64,000 nt of DNA from Gemmataceae bacterium. Its GTDB lineage: Bacteria > Planctomycetota > Planctomycetia > Gemmatales > Gemmataceae. Under the pieces are notes generated by a model. The model was given only the letters and a program-made list of their open reading frames with translations. It was not told the origin of the DNA and searched no databases. Both the position numbers and the translations under genes were made by a program. The stretch spans positions 1 through 64,000 of the forward strand of contig JALHPZ010000027.1 of NCBI GenBank assembly GCA_022842245.1, written 5' to 3'. Shown in pieces: positions 56,943 to 64,000 of this stretch (positions within the stretch are counted from its first letter, which is position 1; each line of letters starts with the position of its first letter).

Positions 56943-58142
56943 ATGAACCGCTTCCGAATTTCCGCCTACGCGGTCGGTGGGTTCCTGCTTGCGATCCTCG
57001 TACTGGTCGCATCGGCACGCGGAGATACCACGGCCAAGCCGGCACCGGTCGCCACCTCGGGCGTGACGGTGCAAATCGACCGCGAAGACGGCACCCGATT
57101 GGATGGCACCGTTCCCGCGGTTCTCAAGATCAAGACCGATTACGGCCTACTCGACCTGGACCTGACAAAGGTTAAGACCATCGATTTTGCCGAAGAGGAA
57201 TCGCACACCATCGCCATCGTCGAACTGGCTTCCAAACACCATCTCCACGGGGATACCGTCGACGCCGAAATCGCATTCACGGACAGGGCCGGCGCCGTGC
57301 AGACCTTAGCCGTGCGGGACCTGCGCGAACTGCGCGTGCAACGCCCCCCGGTCGACCTTTCACTCGTGGCCGCCCTCGTCGGACTGGTCACCCTCGCCGT
57401 CATGGAAATCGTTCTGGGCATCGACAACGTGATCTTTCTCGCCATTGTCGTCGGCCGACTTCCCAAGGAGCAGCAACCCCTCGCCCGCAAGATCGGCCTC
57501 GGCGCCGCGCTGGGGACTCGACTTCTTCTCTTGTTCTCGCTGACGTTCCTGTTGGGGCTTACGAAGGCGGTCTTCACCCTCCCGATTCCGGGAATGAATC
57601 CCGATGCCCGCGATATTTCCTGGCGAGATATCATCCTGCTTGTCGGGGGTGGGTTTCTGATCATGAAAAGCGTCATGGAGATGCACCACAAACTCGAGGA
57701 ATCCCGCCAGAAGGCCCATGCTACCGACTCCGCGAAACCGGCGAAGACCGCAAGTTTCGCGAAGATCATCGCGCAAATCGCCATCATCGATATCGTGTTT
57801 TCGCTGGACTCGGTCATCACGGCCGTCGGCATGGTCGACACGGTCTGGGTCATGATCACCGCGATGGTGATCGCGATGCTCGTAATGCTCGCCTTCGCCG
57901 GGGCGATCTCGAACTTCGTGGATAAATACCCGACGATCAAAGTCTTGGCGCTCAGTTTCCTCATCCTGATCGGCGTGCTACTGGTTGCCGATGGACTGGG
58001 CCAGCACATCGACAAAGGCTACGTCTACTTTGCCATGGCGTTCGGAGTAGGCGTCGAGATGGTCAATATCCTCATGAAGCCCAAGGGAGTCCCGGCCCTC
58101 GTCGCCGAGGCGGACCGGTCCGAGGGCGCACCTCTGGTCTGA
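56943..58142 (+). CDS. TerC-family membrane protein with N-terminal exported domain
   Basis: A 399-residue protein. Residues 1-27 form a signal peptide or first helix (AVGGFLLAILVLVASARG). Residues about 40-135 are an extra hydrophilic beta-rich domain (VTVQIDREDGTRLDGTVPAV, TDYGLLDLDLTKVKTIDF) not usual in TerC. From about 138 it is a TerC protein with two repeats: LAVMEIVLGIDNVIFLAIVV and IIDIVFSLDSVITAVGMVDT, each with the acidic motif in the helix. TerC proteins are linked to tellurite resistance and manganese export. ATG at 56943 has AAAGGAA upstream. It stands alone. Confidence 0.88.
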   Translation: MNRFRISAYAVGGFLLAILVLVASARGDTTAKPAPVATSGVTVQIDREDGTRLDGTVPAVLKIKTDYGLLDLDLTKVKTIDFAEEESHTIAIVELASKHHLHGDTVDAEIAFTDRAGAVQTLAVRDLRELRVQRPPVDLSLVAALVGLVTLAVMEIVLGIDNVIFLAIVVGRLPKEQQPLARKIGLGAALGTRLLLLFSLTFLLGLTKAVFTLPIPGMNPDARDISWRDIILLVGGGFLIMKSVMEMHHKLEESRQKAHATDSAKPAKTASFAKIIAQIAIIDIVFSLDSVITAVGMVDTVWVMITAMVIAMLVMLAFAGAISNFVDKYPTIKVLALSFLILIGVLLVADGLGQHIDKGYVYFAMAFGVGVEMVNILMKPKGVPALVAEADRSEGAPLV

Positions 58143-58204
58143 GTCAGTTCCGCTTGCCCGGATCGCGGTCTCCCGGTATCGTCGCACCTCTTCGAGGGTG
58201 ATCG

Positions 58205-59134
58205 ATGCCGCGAACCGTGGCCTTGGAACTTCGCGATATTCGCGCCGTCTATGGACGCGTCACCGTTCTGCACGGTGTCACGCTGGCCGTGCACCGTGGC
58301 GAAATCCTCGGCCTGTTAGGCCCCAACGGCTCCGGTAAAAGCACGACCCTGGGTATCGCGGCGGGCGTCATCGACCCCGTGGCCGGCAGCGTGTCGATCG
58401 ATGGTATCGACCGTACCCACGACCCGCACCGGTTTGCGATTCGCGTCGGTTTCGTTCCACAGGATTCCGCAATCTACGAGGAACTGACCGCCGTCCAGAA
58501 TCTCGAGTTTTTCGGTCGGCTCTATGGGCTGCGAGGATACGATCTGGATTCCCGCATTGCGAAGGCGCTCGCGAGGTCCCGATTGACGGATCGGTCCCAC
58601 GAGCCCGCAGGCATCTTTTCCGGCGGGCTGCGGCGTCGGCTCGGCATCGCCATCGCCCTCCTGCCCGATCCCCCGGTCCTTTTACTGGACGAACCCACGG
58701 CCGCGCTCGATGCCGCCAGCCGAGACGACCTTTTCGCGGACCTGCATCGACTGCGGGAAGAAGGCCACGCCGTGATGCTGACGACACACCATGCTGAAGA
58801 GGCCGAACAGGTCTGCGATCGGATCGCGATACTCGAAGCCGGTCGGCTCGTGGCGGAAGGGCCGCCCTCGGAATTGATGCGATCACAATCGTCCGGTCGT
58901 TGCGTGCTGTTCGGCCACCTGGACGGATCGTTACCCAAATTCCTGGAACGGCGGATCCGGCGACGGTTGGACGCCGATATCGGATTCGAAGTGACCGGGC
59001 ATCGGGTTCGATTGTCGGCGTGGACGGCTGATGAACTCGGGCGCGCGCTGGCACTCTTACTTGCCGAAGGTGCCCATTTGGATCGTTACCGTTCTGTCTC
59101 GGGCCGACTGGAGCCGACCGCCAAGGCCGCGTGA
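58205..59134 (+). CDS. ABC transporter ATP-binding protein
   Basis: A 309-residue ABC ATPase of the multidrug/export (ABC-2) type. Walker A is LLGPNGSGKSTTLGIAAGV, the Q-loop is RVGFVPQDSAIYEELTAVQN, the signature is FSGGLRRRLGIAIALL, Walker B is VLLLDEPTAALDAAS, and the switch His is in TTHHAEEAEQVC. The last ~95 residues form the regulatory extension seen in such ATPases. It precedes the matching permease gene by four bases. The substrate cannot be deduced. Confidence 0.95.
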   Translation: MPRTVALELRDIRAVYGRVTVLHGVTLAVHRGEILGLLGPNGSGKSTTLGIAAGVIDPVAGSVSIDGIDRTHDPHRFAIRVGFVPQDSAIYEELTAVQNLEFFGRLYGLRGYDLDSRIAKALARSRLTDRSHEPAGIFSGGLRRRLGIAIALLPDPPVLLLDEPTAALDAASRDDLFADLHRLREEGHAVMLTTHHAEEAEQVCDRIAILEAGRLVAEGPPSELMRSQSSGRCVLFGHLDGSLPKFLERRIRRRLDADIGFEVTGHRVRLSAWTADELGRALALLLAEGAHLDRYRSVSGRLEPTAKAA

Positions 59135-59138
59135 TGCC

Positions 59139-60281
59139 ATGCTCTCGACCGTATTGACCCTGGCTGGGAAGGATTGGCGGCTCTTCTGGTGCGACCGCCG
59201 CGCCGCCACGCTGGCATTCGTGGTCCCGATCCTGCTCGCGTCCGTATTCGGCTATATTTTCGATCGTCCCACTCGGGATCGCGGCGAGGTCCGGCTCCAC
59301 CTGCTCGTCGTGGCCGAGGGCGATTCGCCGACAATCCGAAAATTGATCGACGATCTGGCTACGAATCCGAACCTCCAAATCGAACCGATAATGGCCGAAT
59401 CGCTCAACCAACGATTGCTCGACCGTCGGCCGGGCGTGGCGGTGGTGATTCCGGCCGATTTCGGGACCGCAGTCAAGCCGCGGATCGCGGTTCGCCACCA
59501 CCCGTTGTGTTCGCTCGAAGCCCGTTGGGCGGAAGGCGTGATCGCCGAAGCCGTCGCGAAGGGAGTGGCGAAGCAACGGTGGGGTGACCTGGCCGAATCC
59601 GTTTTGCGGGATCCGCCATTCCTGCTGAGCGTGTCGGCGCTTGAGGAGCCTCACGCGAAATTCAATTCCTATTCGCACAGCTTCAGCGGGATGACCTTGC
59701 AATACCTGCTCTTTTGGGGGATGGAAAGCGGCCTGTTATTGCTGCGGGAACGACGGCGCGGGGTTTGGTTACGGTTGCGGGCGGCTCCGATGCCGTTGGC
59801 CGCCGTCCTGCTGGGTCGGGCACTCGCGACGGCGGCCATCGCCATCCTGCAATTGCTGACGACGTTCGCGTTCGGCTATGCGGTATTCGATGTTACGTTT
59901 TGCGGCTCACCGTTCGGGTTCGCCCTGGCCGTGATTGGCGTGGCATCGCTCGCAGCGTCGGTCGGCTTGCTTGTCGCCGCGTTAGGCGGGAGGGAGGCCC
60001 CGGCACGAAGCGTTAGCATTCTGGCCATCCTCGGCCTCGCGATGCTCGGCGGGCTGTGGCTGCCATCGTTTCTGCTGCCGGACTGGTTGCGGGACGTTTC
60101 ACTTGCGCTTCCAACGACTTGGGCGATGCGGCTATTGGATTCGGCGACCTGGCAAGGCCGCGACCTTGCCGATCAACTCCCGAGCTTCGTTGCCGTAATG
60201 GGATTCACAGCCATGTTCCTGAGCGTCGCATTCTGGCGCTTGTCCGCCACGGAACGGGCCGCTCGGCGGGGACAGGGTTGA
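59139..60281 (+). CDS. ABC-2 type transporter permease
   Basis: A 380-residue permease. The first helix (AATLAFVVPILLASVFGYIF) is followed by an extracytoplasmic domain of about 150 residues (LHLLVVAEGDSPTIRKLIDD, RPGVAVVIPADFGTAV). Five or six helices then follow (LQYLLFWGMESGLLLL, AAILQLL-type segments, VGLLVAALGGREAPARS, FVAVMGFTAMFLSVAFW). The layout matches ABC-2 membrane proteins that export lipids, drugs or polysaccharides. It starts four bases after its ATPase gene and converges with holA, with no gap between stops. Confidence 0.92.
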   Translation: MLSTVLTLAGKDWRLFWCDRRAATLAFVVPILLASVFGYIFDRPTRDRGEVRLHLLVVAEGDSPTIRKLIDDLATNPNLQIEPIMAESLNQRLLDRRPGVAVVIPADFGTAVKPRIAVRHHPLCSLEARWAEGVIAEAVAKGVAKQRWGDLAESVLRDPPFLLSVSALEEPHAKFNSYSHSFSGMTLQYLLFWGMESGLLLLRERRRGVWLRLRAAPMPLAAVLLGRALATAAIAILQLLTTFAFGYAVFDVTFCGSPFGFALAVIGVASLAASVGLLVAALGGREAPARSVSILAILGLAMLGGLWLPSFLLPDWLRDVSLALPTTWAMRLLDSATWQGRDLADQLPSFVAVMGFTAMFLSVAFWRLSATERAARRGQG

Positions 60282-61289
60282 TCACTCTCGCGGGCGGGCG
60301 AGCCTAGCCACGAATCGCTCGACCTGCAACTGACCCGGTAGCGGATTGCCGCCCTTCAGCCCCAAGTTGATTTCGACAAGCCAGTCCAGCAATTTGTCCA
60401 ATCGCCGTCGGCCGAGGTGTCGCACCTGTTTTTCAGCGGAGATGCGGGCTTCGGGCCAGCGGGGGACTCCGGCCGCGTCGCAGGCCGCTCCGAGCGATTG
60501 CCCTTCGGCGGTCAATCGTCCGACGGCAGCGAGTTTGCGGAACTGAGCAGTCAGTGCTCCCATCACAGCGAGGGGTTCTTCACCTTCCTCGAAGACTTCG
60601 GCTAGCAATTTCATCGCCCGCGCCGGCTGCCCTTCGCCGATCGCATTCAGAATATGAAACACATTGGCCGCCCGGCTTCGACCGATCAGTTCGCTGACCG
60701 ACTCGGGAGTGATCGAGGATTTCTCTCCCGCCGCAGTCGCTAGTTTTTCGATCTCCTGGGCCAATAATCCCATCTGGGGGCCGACAAGTTCCAGCAACAA
60801 CTCCGCTGCGTCCAGCTCCAGCCGCTTGCCAAACTGTCCTTTCGCCCAGCCCACGCACCACGGGACAAGGCGTTCCGACTTCGGGGCTTTGCACGCGATC
60901 TTGGCCGCATCCGGCAAGGCTTTCGCCAGCTTAGTGGTCTCAGGAAACGTCTTCGCTTCCAGCACCAGCACGCCAACCTTGCTCGGATTCGCCACGTAGC
61001 GTTCCAGACTCTCCCGGGAATTGGTTACGAACGGATCGGCGTTCTCGACGACGACCACACGAGCCGATCCGATAAACGGTAGCGTATCCAACTCGCCGCG
61101 CACCGTTGCGAATTCGAGTTTTTCGCCGACAAAGATCGTGAGCGCGAACTCGCGCTCCGCATCGCCGAGCACTCGCGTCACGATCGCATCGCGAACCTGG
61201 CGACGGAGGAAATCCTCGTCGCCCGAGACGGCGTACACGGGTTGCGGCTTCGACTGGCCCGCCTTGTCGAGATACGCGAGGGCGTCCAT
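60282..61289 (-). CDS. holA: DNA polymerase III subunit delta
   Basis: A 335-residue HolA, the delta subunit that opens the beta sliding clamp in the clamp-loader complex. The N-terminus VYAVSGDEDFLRRQVRDAIV is typical, followed by TLPFIGSARVVVVENADPFV, the middle block VGPQMGLLAQEIEKLATAAG and ITPESVSELIGRSRAANVFH, and the C-terminal helical collar with AVMGALTAQFRKLAAVGRL and LDWLVEINLGLKGGN. Length is normal. It starts three bases after the deoC stop and is probably co-transcribed with it. Confidence 0.94.
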   Translation of the reverse strand: MDALAYLDKAGQSKPQPVYAVSGDEDFLRRQVRDAIVTRVLGDAEREFALTIFVGEKLEFATVRGELDTLPFIGSARVVVVENADPFVTNSRESLERYVANPSKVGVLVLEAKTFPETTKLAKALPDAAKIACKAPKSERLVPWCVGWAKGQFGKRLELDAAELLLELVGPQMGLLAQEIEKLATAAGEKSSITPESVSELIGRSRAANVFHILNAIGEGQPARAMKLLAEVFEEGEEPLAVMGALTAQFRKLAAVGRLTAEGQSLGAACDAAGVPRWPEARISAEKQVRHLGRRRLDKLLDWLVEINLGLKGGNPLPGQLQVERFVARLARPRE

Positions 61290-61292
61290 GCG

Positions 61293-61979
61293 TCAGAGTC
61301 CGAGTTTGGCTTTCGCATCGTCGAGGATCGCTTTCGTGGCCGTAGCGCCCACGCGCGTCACTCCGACTTCGCGAACCTGTAGGAGTGTTTCGAAGGTCCG
61401 CACGCCGCCGGCGGCCTTGACCTGCACCCAGGCCGGGCTGTGCCGACGCATCAGTTGGAGATCCGGAATAGTCGCGCCACTTTCCGCATATCCGGTGCTC
61501 GTCTTGACCCAGTCCGCGCGGAGTTCCCCGCAGATGCGGCAGAGCTCGATCTTGTGTTCGTCTTTCAGCAAGGCGTTTTCGAAGATCACTTTCACCTTCG
61601 CGCCGGCCGAATGGGCGACATTCACCACGCCGGCGATATCGTGCGCGACGTAGTTCCATTCCCCGGAAAGGACCTTGCCGATATTCACGACCATGTCGAG
61701 TTCCGTCGCGCCGTCGGCGAGAGCGATTTCGGATTCGGCGACTTTAATCTCCGGCCGATGCCCGCCGTGCGGGAAGCCGATCGTCGTACTGGCCTGGACG
61801 GTCGACCCCGCAAGGAGTTTGGCCGCCAGCCGCACCCCGTAGGGCTTGATGCAGACCGATGCCACATTCAGCTCTCGCGCCAGCAAGATGCCGCGTTCGA
61901 GTTCGGCGTCGGTGAGTTGGGGCTGCAAGAGCGAGTGATCGAACATTTTCGCCAGTTCGGCGAGCGTGACGGAAGCCAT
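61293..61979 (-). CDS. deoC: deoxyribose-phosphate aldolase
   Basis: A 228-residue class I aldolase that splits 2-deoxyribose-5-phosphate into glyceraldehyde-3-phosphate and acetaldehyde. The Schiff-base Lys159 is in ADWVKTSTGYAESGAT. Other blocks are FDHSLLQPQLTDAELERG, ASTTIGFPHGGHRPEIKV, ATELDMVVNIGKVLSGEW and the phosphate-binding VKAAGGVRTFE. Length is typical. It precedes holA by three bases and is likely the first gene of that operon. Confidence 0.96.
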   Translation of the reverse strand: MASVTLAELAKMFDHSLLQPQLTDAELERGILLARELNVASVCIKPYGVRLAAKLLAGSTVQASTTIGFPHGGHRPEIKVAESEIALADGATELDMVVNIGKVLSGEWNYVAHDIAGVVNVAHSAGAKVKVIFENALLKDEHKIELCRICGELRADWVKTSTGYAESGATIPDLQLMRRHSPAWVQVKAAGGVRTFETLLQVREVGVTRVGATATKAILDDAKAKLGL

Positions 61980-62211
61980 GAGTATGTTCCGGTAGCGATT
62001 TCGGTTCCGCGGATTGTTCTAGCCGAATTGAGGTCGAATTGGACCATGGCATGTTCGGGATTTAAGCATGCAGTCATGAAATTCCCGCCGATGTCGAATT
62101 GAGCTTTTCAATCCATGCGGGAACGGAATCCGAAACCAAGATCATGCGTTAACATTAATTTAGCCGGTCTTTTTACCGGTGCGATCCGGGTTTCTTTTGT
62201 TCCGGTCAACC

Positions 62212-64000
62212 TTGCCCACTCACGTAACAGATCCGAATCGCCGGTTACCGCTGTCCATTCGGTCGGCCGGTATCCTTACGCTGGCGCTGGGATATTACCT
62301 CTTTGCGCAACTCGGTTTGCTGATTCCTTCGGTCGGCCCGATGGTCTGCCTGCTCTGGCCGCCGGCCGGACTATCGCTCGTCGTGCTGTACCGTGCCGGC
62401 CTCGGATATTGGCCCGGCGTCTGGTTGGGCGCATTCGTCACCAACGCGAGCCTTTGCGGTTGGGGCGAATCGGCCATCGTTTCCACTGGCGTGACGATCG
62501 CGGCGGTCGCGGCGACCGGCATTTTGCGACGACTCCGGTTTGATCGGCAGTTCCATTCGATCGCCGATGCCCGAGCGTTTCTGATCGCGGTGGCTGTCGC
62601 GGCGTCGATCGCGGCCACCGTCGGCGTCGCCGTGCTCTACCTGTTTAAAGCGCTGCACGGCGATCCGCCGGGCCGCGCCTTCCTGAACTGGTGGCTGGGC
62701 GACGCCGGCGGAATGCTCGTGGTCGCACCGGGACTGCTGGCGTTTTCCCGGACCGACCTTCGCCGGATGCGACGGGAAGGCAAGCTGCGAGGGCTGGTCG
62801 CCTCCAGCCTGTTCCTGATCGCGTTCGGTTTCGTCCTCTATTCGGGTTTCGTGCCGACGGGGCGCTTGGCCTTGCCGGCAACGTTCCTTCTGATGTTGCT
62901 CGTCGCCCGCTCCGCGAGCTTGTACCGAATCTGGCCGGCGTCCCTGCAAATCGCATACATCGCGTGCTGGGTCATTTGGAACAACCACAACCTGAGCGGA
63001 CCGAGCGTCTATCTCGAACCCGCGATCCGCATTTACGCCGCCTGGGCGTTCCTCGTGACGGCTTCGGTTGTTTCGATCGGCATCGCCAGCCTGCTCGCCG
63101 AACGGGACGCCGTCGAGCGCCAGTTGAAGACCAGCGAGGAAACCTACCGCGCGCTCGTCCACGATAATCCGGCCCTGATCGGCCGATTCTCGACCGATGG
63201 AAAACTGATTTTCGCCAACGAAACCTTCCGCCGCGCCTACGAGTTATCCGCCAAAAACGTTTCGGGACTCTGGTCGCGCAACAAGGACACAAACCGACAG
63301 CAGACACCCAACTATTTCGAGATCACCGGCCTCGCCCGTGACATGAAAACGTTAACCTTGCTCAGCGAGCTGGACGATCCGGAGCATCCGGTTTGTTTCG
63401 AAACCCGGCAGGATAGCGGGCCCGCGTCGGGGAGAACCTACCGTTGGACCGCGCGTGCCGTCGACATGTCCAGCAGCGTGGTCTTCGAGTATCACGTCGT
63501 CGGCCTGGACGTGACCGAACAAAAGCGAGCCGAAGCCGAACGGAAGACGCTCGAGACTCAAGCGATCCAGACGCAACAATACGAGGCGATCGGCGTGCTG
63601 GCGGGCGGGATCGCCCACGAATTCAACAACATCCTGACCGGTCTGATCGGCAATACCGATCTCGCCATGATGATGCTGCCGAAGAACGCGGACGTGCGCC
63701 CGATGCTCGCCGAAGTCCTGCGCGGTGCCCAACGCGCCGCGGAACTGACGCGCCAGCTCAGCACTTACGCCGGTCAGACCGACACGCACCCCCGGCCGCA
63801 TTCCGTCGATGCGATCGTGAAGTCCTGCGAGCGTCTCGTCGAGGTCGTGCTCCCGAAACACTGCGCGATCCGCTACATCCCGTCGGACCCGCGCGCAATG
63901 GCCGTCGTCGACGAAACGAAGATCCGCCAGCTCTTTTTGAGCCTCGTCACCAACGCCGCCGAGGCGGTCGCGGAACGGACGCGATCGGGACTGATCGAAG
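62212..64000 (+). CDS. MASE1-PAS sensor histidine kinase (5' part, runs off the window)
   Basis: At least 596 residues of a membrane sensor kinase. The MASE1 domain has about eight helices (ILTLALGYYLFAQLGLLIP, MVCLLWPPAGLSLVVLY, WPGVWLGAFVTNASLCGWG). A PAS domain lies at about 305-440 (YRALVHDNPALIGRFSTDGK). HisKA has the phosphorylated His469 in GVLAGGIAHEFNNILTGLIG. The ATPase domain has just begun with IRQLFLSLVTNAAEAVAE at the end. The start is uncertain: TTG at 62212 is chosen, but GTG at 62179 and TTG at 62197 are in frame after a stop at 62161. An ATPase domain and perhaps a receiver are missing to the right. Confidence 0.9.
   Translation, partial: MPTHVTDPNRRLPLSIRSAGILTLALGYYLFAQLGLLIPSVGPMVCLLWPPAGLSLVVLYRAGLGYWPGVWLGAFVTNASLCGWGESAIVSTGVTIAAVAATGILRRLRFDRQFHSIADARAFLIAVAVAASIAATVGVAVLYLFKALHGDPPGRAFLNWWLGDAGGMLVVAPGLLAFSRTDLRRMRREGKLRGLVASSLFLIAFGFVLYSGFVPTGRLALPATFLLMLLVARSASLYRIWPASLQIAYIACWVIWNNHNLSGPSVYLEPAIRIYAAWAFLVTASVVSIGIASLLAERDAVERQLKTSEETYRALVHDNPALIGRFSTDGKLIFANETFRRAYELSAKNVSGLWSRNKDTNRQQTPNYFEITGLARDMKTLTLLSELDDPEHPVCFETRQDSGPASGRTYRWTARAVDMSSSVVFEYHVVGLDVTEQKRAEAERKTLETQAIQTQQYEAIGVLAGGIAHEFNNILTGLIGNTDLAMMMLPKNADVRPMLAEVLRGAQRAAELTRQLSTYAGQTDTHPRPHSVDAIVKSCERLVEVVLPKHCAIRYIPSDPRAMAVVDETKIRQLFLSLVTNAAEAVAERTRSGLIE

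Noticed and set aside
62161..62180. CCGGT/ACCGG pair as a terminator or riboswitch
   Set aside because: Only a 5-bp stem; no recognised aptamer pattern and no gene ending nearby.

Overview
The window is a GC-rich chromosomal segment from a planctomycete, most likely of the Gemmata/Gemmataceae type. The case rests on marker families: one PSCyt1-PSCyt2-PSD1 (DUF1549/DUF1553) cytochrome protein, three twin-arginine DUF1501 proteins, a PVC-type haem-binding propeller protein, several Gfo/Idh/MocA oxidoreductases, ECF sigma factors, short 'ILADALQDAGC...HCR...CW' proteins typical of Gemmata-like genomes, and a pair of genes resembling methanofuran-biosynthesis genes, which fits the tetrahydromethanopterin-type C1 pathway known from this phylum. 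There are no rRNA or tRNA genes, CRISPR arrays, prophages or intact insertion sequences that I can see.

Layout. 1-1.8 kb: small uncharacterised genes and an open frame without a start that looks like degenerate or repeated DNA. 1.9-3.8 kb: ECF sigma factor and its membrane anti-sigma partner, with a good ECF-type promoter. 3.8-9 kb: membrane proteins, an acidic/basic low-complexity protein, a Rieske ferredoxin, and a CYTH-panC-P-loop kinase cluster. 9-24.4 kb: large planctomycete secretome genes (cytochrome/DUF1553, Uma2, DUF1501), glycerate 2-kinase, ceramidase-like and haem-binding propeller genes, an anti-sigma/HEAT membrane protein, recJ and a cysteine-rich secreted repeat protein. 24.4-31 kb: M81 peptidase with RidA, a toxin-antitoxin locus whose toxin is broken, altronate-type dehydratase, and a cobA-hemD fusion. 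31-46.6 kb: tatC with a large insertion, a frameshifted alpha/beta hydrolase, two DUF1501 genes, two Gfo/Idh/MocA genes, a redox operon (thioredoxin-NHL, DsbD-like domain, PQQ propeller), a GH63-type glucosidase, and a 33-bp perfect hairpin. 46.6-56 kb: second ECF sigma factor with terminator, a poorly coding 1.2-kb stretch, kbl, a DedA protein, a very long Hsp70 and the mfnF/mfnE-like pair. 56-64 kb: a second ADALQDAGC-type gene, a TerC protein with an extra exported domain, an ABC exporter, holA, deoC and the 5' part of a MASE1-PAS histidine kinase that runs off the window.

How the genes fit together. Core metabolism and replication genes (panC, cobA-hemD, kbl, deoC, holA, recJ) are scattered singly among planctomycete-specific exported proteins. 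The three DUF1501 proteins carry twin-arginine leaders, and tatC lies in the same window. Four-base ATGA or GTGA start/stop overlaps mark several tight operons: CYTH-panC, Uma2-DUF1501, ridA-M81, antitoxin-toxin, mfnF-mfnE and the 55.2-56.0 kb membrane pair. The most interesting signals are the decayed ParE-like toxin behind an intact antitoxin, a single-T slip that would fuse a hydrolase to a membrane tail, two intergenic inverted repeats, a Gfo/Idh/MocA protein lacking the catalytic EKP motif, and unusual domain additions on TatC and TerC.
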